A DNA stretch of 64,000 nt, taken from JBHYDC01 sp051861205 (GTDB lineage Bacteria; Pseudomonadota; Alphaproteobacteria; Rhizobiales; Pleomorphomonadaceae). Below the pieces are notes generated by a model. That model was not told the DNA's origin. It saw only the letters and a program-made list of their open reading frames with translations, and searched no databases. Of the stretch, positions 37,127 to 46,448 are shown in pieces. How positions within the stretch are numbered: the first letter of the stretch is position 1; the number at the start of each line of letters is the position of its first letter. The DNA lies in NCBI GenBank assembly GCA_051861205.1, contig JBHYDC010000007.1, positions 124,001-188,000 on the forward strand, written 5' to 3'. The position numbers were made by a program, and so were the translations under genes.

Positions 37127-37227
37127 GGCCGCCCGCACATCGAGCATGGCTCGCGCGCCGCGCCATCCTTGCGCCCGAATCCCAACCCATGCACACTAGC
37201 GTGCTTTTCCGACATGAGACGAACCGT

Positions 37228-37884
37228 ATGCTCGGCCACCTCGTCCGCACCTTGACCATCCTCGCCGTCCCGGTCCTTGCAACCCCAGCGTTCGCCCACC
37301 CTCACGTTTTTGTGGATGCCAAGGCCGACGTGGTGTTCGACACGGCCGGTAAGGTGACGGCGATTCGTCAGGTCTGGCGCTTCGACGACGGCTATTCCGC
37401 CTTCGCCAGCCAGGGCCTCGACGCCAACGGCGACGGCACATTCTCGGTCGAGGAATTGCAGCCGCTCGCGGACCTCAATGTCGAATCTCTCAAGGAATTC
37501 GGCTATTTCACCTTTTTGGCGGCAGGCGACCGGGACGTCGACTTCGCAGCCCCCACGGAATACTGGATCCAGTCCGATGGCGGCCTCCTCACCCTCTACT
37601 TCACCCTGCCGACCACCAGTCCCGTCGAAATCCGAAGCCTGCCGGCCCAATTGGAGGTCTACGACCCCACCTTCTTCGTCTCTTTCGTTTTCGTCGAGGA
37701 CAACCCGGTCACTCTCGTCAACGCGCCTGCCGGTTGTGGCTCGGACGTGATTCGTCCCAAGGAGCTAGACCCTTCGATCGCGGCCACGCTGGCAGACATC
37801 CCTGCCGACCAGCGCGAGATCCCCGCCGAACTGCAACTCTTCACCGAAGAACTGAGCAACGGAGCCGATCTGAAGTGCCCGTAA
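37228..37884 (+). CDS. DUF1007-family periplasmic protein linked to metal transport
   Basis: This 218-residue protein has a signal peptide ending at ATPAFA. The mature N-terminus HPHVFVDAKADVVFD is a DUF1007 hallmark and may bind metal. The rest is beta-rich with an acidic DANGDGTFSVEEL loop that resembles an EF-hand. The family is regularly encoded with NicO-type nickel/cobalt transporters, as here. An upstream ATG at 37189 lacks a ribosome site. Its stop overlaps the transporter's start region. Confidence 0.85.
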   Translation: MLGHLVRTLTILAVPVLATPAFAHPHVFVDAKADVVFDTAGKVTAIRQVWRFDDGYSAFASQGLDANGDGTFSVEELQPLADLNVESLKEFGYFTFLAAGDRDVDFAAPTEYWIQSDGGLLTLYFTLPTTSPVEIRSLPAQLEVYDPTFFVSFVFVEDNPVTLVNAPAGCGSDVIRPKELDPSIAATLADIPADQREIPAELQLFTEELSNGADLKCP

Positions 37885-38966
37885 TCTCGCGACCCGTGAT
37901 GCGTCTGACCCTTGCCGCGCTCATGCTGGCTTCAGCGGTTGCCGCCGCCCATGCAACGGCGAGCCCCTTCGGTGTCGGCCTGCCGGAACCGGCCCCCACG
38001 GGAGGTGGCTTACTGCCAAGCCTGTTCCAGACGATCGCAGCCTGGCAAAGCAGTTTCTACCGCGACCTCACCGCCACGATCCGCGCCATGAAGACCGACG
38101 GAACAGCAGGCTTTTGGTTGATCACCGCCTCATTCCTCTATGGCGTTTTGCACGCGGCCGGCCCCGGCCATGGCAAGGCAATCGTTTCGGCCTATGTTCT
38201 GGCAAACCGCGAAACGGCCCGCAACGGCGCGTTTCTCGCCCTCGTCTCGGCCCTGGCACAGGGCGTCACGGCCGTTGCTCTTGTCTCAGTCGCCGCCATC
38301 ATACTCGGCGCCACATCCATGGCCATGACCCGCGCGGCGGAGCTTTTTGAGATCGGCTCGTTCGCTCTCGTAACCGGTCTCGGCATCTGGCTGGTTTGGC
38401 GCAAGATCGTCAGACCGCTCGCCGATGGCTACGCTGCACGTTTCGCGCCGATCGTCGTCGGAGGTCCATCGCTCCAGCGGGCCGGCAAGCCTCATAGCCA
38501 CGCTGGGCACAGTCACGGCCACGAGCATCACGATCATCACGCCCACCACCACGCGCCCCATGCTCATGACCACACCCACGGGGCAATCATATGTGAGCAC
38601 GGTCATGTCCATGCGGCCGGCCCGTCGCTCGCGGCCGGTCCGCTCAACTGGTCAAAGGCGTGGACCACGATTGCCGCCGTCGGACTAAGACCCTGTACGG
38701 GCGCACTGATCGTGCTGGTCTTCGCACTCTCGCAGGGTCTTTTCATCGCCGGCGTCGCCGCGACCTTCGCCATGGCGCTCGGCACGGGCCTGACGGTCGC
38801 AGCGCTGACGCTTGGAGCGGTGAGTGCGCGTAGCCTAGCCGTGAAGCTCTCGGGCGGCGGCGAAACCGCGCATGCGCACCGGGTTCACACGGGCGTCGAA
38901 GCGCTCGGCGCCGTCCTCGTTCTACTGTTCGGCATCGTTATGCTGGGCGCAAGCGTTTCCGGCTGA
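37875..38966 (+). CDS. NicO/RcnA-type nickel-cobalt transporter with His-rich loop
   Basis: This 363-residue membrane protein has a signal-like N-terminus and about six membrane helices. Motifs are LHAAGPGHGKAIVSAYVLA, the histidine-bearing NicO signature, and GLRPCTGALIVLVFAL in the second half. A cytosolic or periplasmic loop at about residues 203-250 is very histidine-rich, with repeats such as HSHGHEHHDHHAHHH, which should bind metal. It most likely exports Ni2+ or Co2+. A GTG at 37875 with GGAG ten bases upstream overlaps the DUF1007 gene; an ATG at 37899 is the alternative. Confidence 0.87.
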   Translation: MPVISRPVMRLTLAALMLASAVAAAHATASPFGVGLPEPAPTGGGLLPSLFQTIAAWQSSFYRDLTATIRAMKTDGTAGFWLITASFLYGVLHAAGPGHGKAIVSAYVLANRETARNGAFLALVSALAQGVTAVALVSVAAIILGATSMAMTRAAELFEIGSFALVTGLGIWLVWRKIVRPLADGYAARFAPIVVGGPSLQRAGKPHSHAGHSHGHEHHDHHAHHHAPHAHDHTHGAIICEHGHVHAAGPSLAAGPLNWSKAWTTIAAVGLRPCTGALIVLVFALSQGLFIAGVAATFAMALGTGLTVAALTLGAVSARSLAVKLSGGGETAHAHRVHTGVEALGAVLVLLFGIVMLGASVSG

Positions 38967-38974
38967 CGGAGGCT

Positions 38975-41461
38975 TTAGCGCAGAACGGCGAGGCTTTCGT
39001 CCGCCAGCGCTTCCAGCATAACCTGTCCATCGGCCCCAACACGGAACACGCCAAACCGCGCAGGCTCGTATTTGGCCCCGGTACCTTCCTTGAAGAACCA
39101 AGCGTCGGTGCCCACGATCCAGGTGCCGCCCTTCCACGTCAATGTCATTGCCACCTGATTGGCGGGAAGTGTCTCGGGTCGCTTCTCGACCAGAGCGACG
39201 ACGGTCGCAACGCCCCGGGCATCCACCTCGGCGATTCCCGTCATGCTGCGCGCCGTCCAAAACGCCTCCGCTTGGCTGCCGTCCGGCGGCAAGGCAAATC
39301 GAAGCGCCATATAGTCGCCCTGCATGATCGATCGCGGATCGACGGGCGCAAGCGCCACAAACACTGTCCGCCCAGAGCGCAGCAGCGCCTCCTTCTCCCA
39401 CACGCCGGGTCCGACCACGGCTGCGGTCGCCGTGACGCTAAGCCCGATCAGCGTTGCCGCCAATGCGGACCGGGCAGGCGCGGCGCGACCCGCCGGAGCT
39501 GGCATAAGCGTGCCGCGAGAAGACGTCACCACGATCGCGCCAAGCGCCAAACCCAGCCCGATCAAGAGATAGGCCTTCTCCACCAGAGACCATCCGAGCC
39601 AGTAATAGAAGCTTCCCACGATCCACAGAAACGCCACCGCCGCGAACACGCCGAGCGCCCCGCGCCCTTTCGCAAGGGCTGCCGCCAGCACGAAGACAGC
39701 AGCTCCAAGACCCGTCACGAGCGCCGCTATAGCGGTAACCGCCGCGGCAATGCTTGCCCCGACCACACCGCGCACGGCAACGTAGCGCCGCCACATAAGC
39801 CCCAGCCCCGCAACAGCCGCGGTGATGGATATCAACTGACCGGTCCGGGTCAGGATAAGCGCGGGGAGGCCTGTCCCCGGCTCGCCACTCGGCGGGAGAG
39901 CGTCGACGCCGCCGATCCAAGACTCGAGAAGAAACGTCTGCCCTGCAGCCATGATGAGCGCGATCACACCCGCCACCGTCCAGCCCACGGCGAAGGGCGT
40001 CACCGCCGATGCGAGCTTGCCGGGCCCCGATTCGGAACGAAGCACCGGCAGCAACAGCAAGGCGCCAGCGCCGGCCACCGCCCCCAGCATCGCAGCGATT
40101 CCCCCAGCGACTGGCAAAACATCAAAACTTTGCCCACCAAGGTGGTTTGCGAGGGCGATCATGGCGTTCGCGGCCGACGCAACCCCCAGCAAACCCCGGA
40201 TCCATCCATGGGGAATCGCGGCTGCAACCGTCATCGTCACCAGCATCATGACCGCGTTTGCGCTGGTAAACGTTCCGTCCCTGAACAGGCTTAAGCCCAG
40301 GAACGCGAGGCCAACCAGGAGCAGGATCACGTTGAACTGCTGCACAAAACCTCTGGATGGCGCCATCCGAAGAAAAATCACGGCAACAGCGGTCAGACCC
40401 ACCCCGATTCCATAGGACAGGGAGCCCGCCAACAGATAGTCCTCAAGCATCATCCAGAGGAAGCCGAGAAAGCAGAAAGCCGCCAGAAGCGCCCCTATAC
40501 CCGTCAGGACGGTGACAGGCCATGTTCCTATCGCAACGCCGCCCGTCGGTCCCAGGACCCCGTATCGTCTAGCGATCTTGAGGAGAAGAACGGCTGTAAT
40601 CGAAATGACGGCCGCAATCAGAAGGCCCCAGATCAAGAACAAGCCTATGGCATCCTCGATGTTGCTTGAAACGGCGCGGCCAATGCCGACGATCACCAAA
40701 ATGTCGGCCGCGAGCGCGGAAAAGCTCAACAGCACGAAATCCAGCGGCCGGAGAGCTAGAAACACAGCGATAGCGGTAGCGCACAGCGCCAAACCGATGG
40801 CGTAGACTGTAAGCTGCTCGTCTGTGAGGATCGCCGGTAGCGCCGCGCTGAGGATAAAGCCGAGCGTGAGGAAAACCGCCACGCGCTGCGACCAGTGAGT
40901 TGGTCCCAGAAGCCTTGCAGAGAAAGCGCCCGGCGCAAAGACGGCGGCCGTTACAACCGCGACAGCCCAGGCCGGACCGACAACCGCTACGGCCGGGTTC
41001 CAAAGGGTACCGCCCTGCGCAAAAACCCAAAGCGGCAGAGCCGTGAAAACTACTAGGATCCACGGGATCCAAACCGCCTCATGGCGAGCCGCCAGCGCAA
41101 GCGGCAGCGTCAAGGCCGCCCAGAAGGCAAACAACTGCCAAGGGTCGGCCCCTGTCTGATAGGTCTGCCCGACCACTGCGAGCAGCGCCCCGGTCGCAAG
41201 CAGCGCTACAAGCGACGACGGAGCCCGTGCGGGCCCCCATAGGACTGCGAGGAGGCTTGATCCCGCGATGACCGCACCGACGACCCCGAATTGACCAAAC
41301 CGGCCAAAATGGCCCCAATTTGCCGCGATCCAAAAGATCAGGCCAAATCCAGCAAGTGCGGCCGCGCCCATCGCCGCGCCCCGCAGAACCGACCTTCGGT
41401 CATGCGCAAGATCGGATTCGGCCCTAGCCTTGGATCCAGCAGAAGCGAATAATGTGTTCAT
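38975..41461 (-). CDS. Large membrane protein with DUF2157, DUF4401-like and GDYXXLXY domains
   Basis: This 828-residue protein has about 20 hydrophobic segments. The N-terminal 320 residues match DUF2157 (GFGLIFWIAANWGHFG, VVGQTYQTGADPWQLF), the middle matches DUF4401 (LLESWIGG, FYYWLGWSLVEKAYLLIGLGL), and the C-terminal soluble part carries the name-giving motif of GDYXXLXY proteins (MQGDYMALRF). In many bacteria these are separate genes in one operon; here they are fused. Function is unknown. It lies 24 bp behind the C26 peptidase gene, and GAGG lies before its ATG. Confidence 0.83.
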   Translation of the reverse strand: MNTLFASAGSKARAESDLAHDRRSVLRGAAMGAAALAGFGLIFWIAANWGHFGRFGQFGVVGAVIAGSSLLAVLWGPARAPSSLVALLATGALLAVVGQTYQTGADPWQLFAFWAALTLPLALAARHEAVWIPWILVVFTALPLWVFAQGGTLWNPAVAVVGPAWAVAVVTAAVFAPGAFSARLLGPTHWSQRVAVFLTLGFILSAALPAILTDEQLTVYAIGLALCATAIAVFLALRPLDFVLLSFSALAADILVIVGIGRAVSSNIEDAIGLFLIWGLLIAAVISITAVLLLKIARRYGVLGPTGGVAIGTWPVTVLTGIGALLAAFCFLGFLWMMLEDYLLAGSLSYGIGVGLTAVAVIFLRMAPSRGFVQQFNVILLLVGLAFLGLSLFRDGTFTSANAVMMLVTMTVAAAIPHGWIRGLLGVASAANAMIALANHLGGQSFDVLPVAGGIAAMLGAVAGAGALLLLPVLRSESGPGKLASAVTPFAVGWTVAGVIALIMAAGQTFLLESWIGGVDALPPSGEPGTGLPALILTRTGQLISITAAVAGLGLMWRRYVAVRGVVGASIAAAVTAIAALVTGLGAAVFVLAAALAKGRGALGVFAAVAFLWIVGSFYYWLGWSLVEKAYLLIGLGLALGAIVVTSSRGTLMPAPAGRAAPARSALAATLIGLSVTATAAVVGPGVWEKEALLRSGRTVFVALAPVDPRSIMQGDYMALRFALPPDGSQAEAFWTARSMTGIAEVDARGVATVVALVEKRPETLPANQVAMTLTWKGGTWIVGTDAWFFKEGTGAKYEPARFGVFRVGADGQVMLEALADESLAVLR

Positions 41462-41485
41462 TCGATAACCTCGACCAGCCAGCGC

Positions 41486-42235
41486 TCACCGGCCAGCCGC
41501 ATATTCATGCGCCGCTGCGCCAAAGGCGTCAAAAATTTGGGCTGACGGCCCGTCGGTCGCAACCCAATACTCCGGATGCCACTGCACCCCAAGCGTGAAA
41601 CCCTTGGCGTCCTTGACCGACACAGCCTCGATGACGCCATCGCTCGCCACCGCCTCGATCTGCAAGCTCGGCGCGATGTGCCCAATGGCTTGACGGTGCA
41701 GCGAATTCACGTCGACCGTATCACCCCCGAGAATGCGCCCAAGGCATCCGCCGGCGGCGACATGCACAGGATGACGGATGGCAAAGCGGGCTTCCTGAAG
41801 GTCGGTCTCCGGCGCACGGTGGTCCATGCGCCCTTCCTTCTCCTGAACTTCGGACATCAAGCTGCCACCCAGCGCCACGTTAAGCTCTTGCAAGCCCCGG
41901 CATATGCACAGAAGTGGCACCCCGCGCTCCACCGCCAAGCGAATGAGCGGCAGCGTGGTAGCGTCGCGCTGATGATCATAGGGCTCCATCTCCGGCGACG
42001 GCGTTACGCCGTAGAGCGCGGGATAAACGTTGGAGCGCGACCCGGTGCACAGCACGCCGTCCACCCGGTCGAGAACCGCGCCAAGGTCCAGCCGATCCCC
42101 AAAAGCCGGCAAAATCAACGGCATTGCGCCCGCGCGCGAGATCGTGGCGTCGAGGTAGGAATGGGGCGCGGCATGCCAATCATAACCCTGAAAACTGCGG
42201 ACATCGGGCGTCACGAGAATAACCGGCACGGTCAT
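41486..42235 (-). CDS. Class I glutamine-amidotransferase-like hydrolase (peptidase C26, PuuD-like)
   Basis: This 249-residue protein has the nucleophile Cys112 in CICRGLQELNVALGG, the catalytic His-Glu in GVQWHPEY, and the N-terminal CTGSRSNVYP typical of gamma-glutamyl-GABA hydrolases. PuuD removes the glutamyl group from gamma-glutamyl-GABA in putrescine breakdown, but no other puu genes are near, so the substrate is open. The ATG at 42235 was preferred to a TTG at 42268. It is first in a pair with the DUF2157 gene. Confidence 0.83.
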   Translation of the reverse strand: MTVPVILVTPDVRSFQGYDWHAAPHSYLDATISRAGAMPLILPAFGDRLDLGAVLDRVDGVLCTGSRSNVYPALYGVTPSPEMEPYDHQRDATTLPLIRLAVERGVPLLCICRGLQELNVALGGSLMSEVQEKEGRMDHRAPETDLQEARFAIRHPVHVAAGGCLGRILGGDTVDVNSLHRQAIGHIAPSLQIEAVASDGVIEAVSVKDAKGFTLGVQWHPEYWVATDGPSAQIFDAFGAAAHEYAAGR

Positions 42236-42645
42236 GGCAGGCGCAGATCCTGGTTCATTGTATTTCAACGGGATACTGCACCGCCCGCGCTCAGCGTCAA
42301 GCCGTCATGATCGCTCGTGAAATCCATTCTCAGTCGAGCCCCGCTGCAAAAGCTACGAACCTTAAAACCATCAGCCTTAACCGGGACTGACGAAGTTAAC
42401 CAGATGCCTTGTCAGATCCTGACTCTTCGCTGCCTGAATTCCAAGATACGCAAAGGTATCGCTTGTTCTATCAATATCTTTCGTTTTATCTCGGTTCGGG
42501 AAGGTTGGTCCGTAAGACGAGCGCTGGACAGGTGGAGGGGCCTGTATGCGCTTCAGACGTCTCGCCGGATCGGCCGTGAATGCCCAAAAATATCAGGAGC
42601 CGGAGCAGAATCCGCCCCTACGAAAAAATAATCGGGAGGACTTTG
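42236..42645. other. Intergenic region upstream of the TRAP binding-protein gene
   Basis: About 400 bases between divergent genes. A T-rich stretch at 42460-42495 may hold the promoter of the binding-protein gene. GGTGGAGGGG before an ATG at 42546 opens a short frame that runs into the next gene out of phase and does not look like protein. Confidence 0.35.
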
Positions 42646-43752
42646 ATGGATCGCCGTTCATTCATAAAACAAGCCGGAATCGTAACCACCGGCGCCGCTG
42701 CGACCGCTGTTCCGCTTGCCGCGCCAGCCCTTGCGCAAGCCGCACCCGAAATCAAGTGGCGCCTCACTTCCAGCTTCCCCAAGTCGCTGGACACCATCTA
42801 TGGCGCCGCCGAAGTCATGTCGAAGGCGCTCGCCGCCGCGACCGACGGTAAGTTCCAGATCCAGATCTTCCCCGCTGGCGAAATTGTGCCGGGTCCGCAG
42901 GCGCTCGACGCCGTGCAGAGCGACACGGTGGAAGCCACTCACACCGCGTCTTACTACTTCATCGGCAAAGATCCGACCTTCGCTTTCCCGACGGCGGTGC
43001 CTTTCGGACTCAATGCTCGCCAGCAGAATGCTTGGCTTTATGAAGGTGGCGGCCAGGATTTGGTCAATGCTTTCTTCGCCAATTACGGCGTCACCTCGCA
43101 TCCCGGCGGCAACACGGGCGTGCAGATGGGTGGTTGGTTCCGCAAGGAAATCAATAGCGTCGCCGATCTCAATGGCGTGAAGATGCGTATCGGCGGCCTC
43201 GGCGGCAAGATCATCCAGGCGCTCGGCGTCGTCCCGCAGCAGATTCCGGGCGGCGATATCTATCCCGCGCTTGAAAAGGGCACCATCGACGCCACCGAGT
43301 GGGTCGGCCCTTACGATGACGAGAAGCTCGGTTTCTACCAGGTCGCCAAGTTCTACTACTACCCCGGCTTCTGGGAAGGCGGCCCGACGCTGCACTTCAT
43401 GTTCAACAAAGCCAAGCACGACGCTCTGCCCGAGAGCTACAAGGCCGCGCTCGAAAGCGCCTGCGCCCTCGCCAACACCGTCATGATGTCCCGTTACGAC
43501 GTGAAGAACACCGAGGCTATCCGCAGCCTCGTCGGCAAGGGCGTGCAGCTCCGTCCGTTCCCCCGCGACGTTCTCGACGCAGCCTATACCGCTGCCTTCA
43601 AGTTCTATGACGAGACCGCCGCAACGAACGCCGAGTGGAAGAAGATCTACGAACCCTGGAAGAAGTTCCGCACGGAAAGCTATCAGTGGTTCCGCGTGGC
43701 CGAATACACCTTTGACAGCTACGTCTACGCTCAGCAGGCCGCTGGCAAGTAA
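42646..43752 (+). CDS. TRAP transporter substrate-binding protein, DctP family
   Basis: This 368-residue periplasmic protein has a twin-arginine signal (DRRSFIKQAG, then a hydrophobic stretch to ALAQA). The DctP fold is shown by FPKSLDTIYGAAEVMSKAL, GVKMRIGGLGGKIIQALG and DATEWVGPYDD. Sequence features suggest the alpha-keto acid/TakP-like subgroup, but the ligand is not certain. GGGAGGA precedes the ATG. It is transcribed toward its membrane partners dctM and dctQ, which lie on the opposite strand; the two units share a terminator. Confidence 0.92.
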   Translation: MDRRSFIKQAGIVTTGAAATAVPLAAPALAQAAPEIKWRLTSSFPKSLDTIYGAAEVMSKALAAATDGKFQIQIFPAGEIVPGPQALDAVQSDTVEATHTASYYFIGKDPTFAFPTAVPFGLNARQQNAWLYEGGGQDLVNAFFANYGVTSHPGGNTGVQMGGWFRKEINSVADLNGVKMRIGGLGGKIIQALGVVPQQIPGGDIYPALEKGTIDATEWVGPYDDEKLGFYQVAKFYYYPGFWEGGPTLHFMFNKAKHDALPESYKAALESACALANTVMMSRYDVKNTEAIRSLVGKGVQLRPFPRDVLDAAYTAAFKFYDETAATNAEWKKIYEPWKKFRTESYQWFRVAEYTFDSYVYAQQAAGK

Positions 43753-43787
43753 GCCATAGGTCAGTAAGCTGCGGGGCGATTTAAACG

Positions 43788-43822
43788 AAAGGGCCGGTGT
43801 CTATGCGACACCGGCCCTTTTT
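43788..43822. terminator. Bidirectional terminator between TRAP genes
   Basis: AAAGGGCCGGTGTC pairs perfectly with GACACCGGCCCTTT over a five-base loop, with a T-run on the plus-strand side and an A-run opposite. It ends both the binding-protein and the permease transcripts. Confidence 0.92.
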
Positions 43823-43852
43823 CATGACGTCACGTCTATGGCGACAGGTCCG

Positions 43853-45430
43853 TCAAGGTTTCGGTGCGGCCGGAGCCCCGAAATCCGGAGCAGGCAATCC
43901 GCCCGGTGCCGCCGGGGCAGCCGGCTGTCCTTCCGGCGCTCTGAAGCTTGGTGTAGCCGCAGATCCGAATGGATTCCCGGCATCGCCGAATGGATTGCCG
44001 CCTTCTCCGCCCGGCATCGGAACGTCGATGGTGACCGTTGAGGGATCGACCACGATCCGCCCCTCTTTGTAATGCGTCACGAGCTGCGGGAACGCGATCA
44101 CGATGCCCACCATGATCACCTGGATGATCACGAATGGGATGGCGCCCAGGTAGATCTGACCGGAGGTTACAGGCTGGATCGTCTTGCCGGTCACCTTGTC
44201 GAGATAGGGCTTCGTCGGCGCAACCGACCTCAGATAGAACAAGGCGAATCCGAAGGGCGGGTGCATGAACGACGTCTGCATGTTCACGCCGAGGAGCACG
44301 CCGAACCAGATCAGATCGATCCCCAACTTTTCCGCCACAGGCGCGAGCAGCGGCACGATGATGAAGGCCAGCTCGAAGAAGTCGAGGAAGAAGGCCAACA
44401 GGAAGACGAGGATATTGACGACGATCAGGAACCCAAGCTCGCCGCCCGGAATGGCCGTGAGCAGGTGCTCGACCCAGATGTGCCCGTCGACGCCGTAGAA
44501 CGTCAGCGAGAACACGCGCGCGCCGAGCAGGATGAACACCACGAAGGCCGACAGCCGCGCCGTGCTGTCGAGGGCCTGCACGATCATCCTGAACTTCAAA
44601 CGTCGGTTCGCGGCAGCCAGGATCAACGCGCCGACGGCGCCCATCGCGCCACCTTCGGTCGGCGTCGCCAAACCGATCAAGATCGTGCCGAGCACGAGGA
44701 AGATCAGGACGAGGGGCGGAATCAGCGTCGTAATCACGCGCACCAACAGTTTTATGCCCCGAAGCGTACGGGCTTCCGGCGGCAACGCCGGCACGAAATC
44801 CGGCTTGAAGATCGACACCAGCAGAATGAAGCCGGCGTAGAAGGCGGTCAGCAGGAGACCCGGATAAAGGGCGCCTTCGTACATGTCGCCCACGGACCGG
44901 CCGAGCTGATCGGCCAGCACGATCAAGACAAGGCTGGGCGGAATGATCTGCGCCAGAGTGCCCGAAGCCGCGATCGTGCCCGCCGCCACCCGCCGATCGT
45001 AGCCATAGCGCAGCATGATCGGCAGCGAGATCAGTCCCATGGAGATCACCGACGCCGCGACGACACCGGTCGTGGCGGCGAGCAGCGCGCCCACGAAGAT
45101 TACCGCATAGGCAAGCCCGCCCCGGATGGGACCGAATAACTGGCCGATCGTATCGAGAAGTTCTTCGGCCATTCCCGATCGTTCGAGAATGAGCCCCATG
45201 AAGGTGAAGAAGGGGATGGCCAGCAGCGTTTCGTTCGACATGGTGCCGAACACGCGATCGGGGATGGCCCCGAAAAGGTTGGGCGACAACAGCCCGAATT
45301 CGATGCCGATGAGCCCGAAAATGAACCCGTTCGCCGCGAGCGCGAAGGCCACGGGGTAGCCGAGCAAAAGCACGACCACCAGGGACAGGAACATAATAGG
45401 GGCGAGGTTTTCCGCGATGAAGGCGGCCAT
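43853..45430 (-). CDS. TRAP transporter large permease, DctM family, with Gly/Pro/Ala-rich tail
   Basis: This 525-residue protein has 12 or more membrane helices and DctM features: LLAIPFFTFMGLILERSGMAEEL, ASGTLAQIIPPSLVLIVLAD and GVNMQTSFMHPPFGFALFYLR. It forms the sodium-coupled translocation channel with DctQ. The last 50 or so residues form a low-complexity tail with two NPFG motifs and a PAAPAAPGG stretch, unusual for the family. GGAGA precedes the ATG at 45430. It lies 19 bp after dctQ. Confidence 0.93.
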   Translation of the reverse strand: MAAFIAENLAPIMFLSLVVVLLLGYPVAFALAANGFIFGLIGIEFGLLSPNLFGAIPDRVFGTMSNETLLAIPFFTFMGLILERSGMAEELLDTIGQLFGPIRGGLAYAVIFVGALLAATTGVVAASVISMGLISLPIMLRYGYDRRVAAGTIAASGTLAQIIPPSLVLIVLADQLGRSVGDMYEGALYPGLLLTAFYAGFILLVSIFKPDFVPALPPEARTLRGIKLLVRVITTLIPPLVLIFLVLGTILIGLATPTEGGAMGAVGALILAAANRRLKFRMIVQALDSTARLSAFVVFILLGARVFSLTFYGVDGHIWVEHLLTAIPGGELGFLIVVNILVFLLAFFLDFFELAFIIVPLLAPVAEKLGIDLIWFGVLLGVNMQTSFMHPPFGFALFYLRSVAPTKPYLDKVTGKTIQPVTSGQIYLGAIPFVIIQVIMVGIVIAFPQLVTHYKEGRIVVDPSTVTIDVPMPGGEGGNPFGDAGNPFGSAATPSFRAPEGQPAAPAAPGGLPAPDFGAPAAPKP

Positions 45431-45449
45431 GGTCGTCTCTCCGTCGCGT

Positions 45450-45992
45450 TCAGTGAACAGGGGCTTCGTGCGCAAGCACAGGGTCGGGTCCCTCACCCCT
45501 CAGAAAGGCTACTCGCTTGATCAGCTCTGAAACGCCTTGCAGGGTCAGCAGGATGAAGCCTGCCGGAATCAGCGCCCAAACAGGCCAAAGCGGCAGACCG
45601 CCGGCATTCGCCGACGTCTCGCCGCTGCCGAACTTGTCCACCACGATCGGCCAGACAAGAAGGATCGTGACGATGCAGAAGGGAAAGAGGAAGAAGATCG
45701 TACCGAAGATCTCGATCCAGATCTGCGTGCGCCGCTGCAAGCGGCCGTAGATCAGATCAATCTTCACATGCTCGCTTTTGAGGTGCGTGTAGGCGGCCGC
45801 CAGCAGGAAAACGGCTGAAAACAAGTACCACTGCGCTTCAAGGAACGCGTTTGAGCTCAAGTTGAACAGCTTGCGCGTAACGGCGTTGCCCGCGCTCACA
45901 AGGATCGCGACAAGCACGAGCCACATCACCGATCGGTGTACGATCGTGCTAAGCCCGTCAAGGACGCGGCTTAGCCTCAACATTATAGCCAT
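45450..45992 (-). CDS. TRAP transporter small permease, DctQ family
   Basis: This 180-residue protein has four membrane helices and the DctQ signature ARG-like region (SSNAFLEAQWYLFSAVFLLAAAYTHLKSEHVKIDL). It helps assemble the DctM channel. GGGGGA lies before the ATG at 45992; the upstream frame is not protein-like. First gene of the dctQ-dctM operon. Confidence 0.9.
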   Translation of the reverse strand: MAIMLRLSRVLDGLSTIVHRSVMWLVLVAILVSAGNAVTRKLFNLSSNAFLEAQWYLFSAVFLLAAAYTHLKSEHVKIDLIYGRLQRRTQIWIEIFGTIFFLFPFCIVTILLVWPIVVDKFGSGETSANAGGLPLWPVWALIPAGFILLTLQGVSELIKRVAFLRGEGPDPVLAHEAPVH

Positions 45993-46448
45993 GAGCGATT
46001 TCCCCCTACGTTCACACGGCGGCACGGATAGTCCGCCGCCTGATCCGGCTCGTCCGCACGATGGCGGCTCTTTTTGCCGGGTTCGAATTACCCGATGAAC
46101 GAGAAATCGGCCCCTGGCGCAGATCCTATACAGACGATCGCTGCCTATGCTTCCCCGTCCGGTCCACGCGAACTATCCCATACCTAAACGTGCTTCGGTC
46201 CACCTTCGCAGCCGACCACACCGGCAGAATGGCTCCGTCCATCAGAGGAGAAATATATTTGATCAACTGCATACAATGCATTTCTTCGCTAAAATACAGT
46301 GCAAAGCATTCCAGGGGCACTCGTAGTATTGCGCATGTCGTCTCGAAACGTATATGAATTGCAATAATAATATGCATACTGCGCACGCATAAGGCGCTAT
46401 AAACTGATATAAGCGGCAATGGTCGTGGTCAGAGTAGGAGGCGCGCCC
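45993..46448. other. A+T-rich divergent region between dctQ and the CheY-like gene
   Basis: About 450 bases without a gene. The part from 46250 to 46420 is distinctly A+T-rich and has several TGCATAC- and ATGCA-type short inverted sequences and TATAAA/ATATAA tracts, suggesting the promoter of the response-regulator gene. Nothing else is recognisable. Confidence 0.35.

Noticed and set aside
38500..38600. Dense CAC/CAT repeats as a possible repeat array
   Set aside because: They encode the histidine-rich metal-binding loop of the NicO transporter in frame, which explains the pattern.
42546..42851. Small frame with a strong GGTGGAGGGG ribosome-like site upstream of the TRAP binding-protein gene
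   Set aside because: It runs out of phase into the binding-protein gene, and the peptide is Arg/His/Cys-rich and not protein-like.
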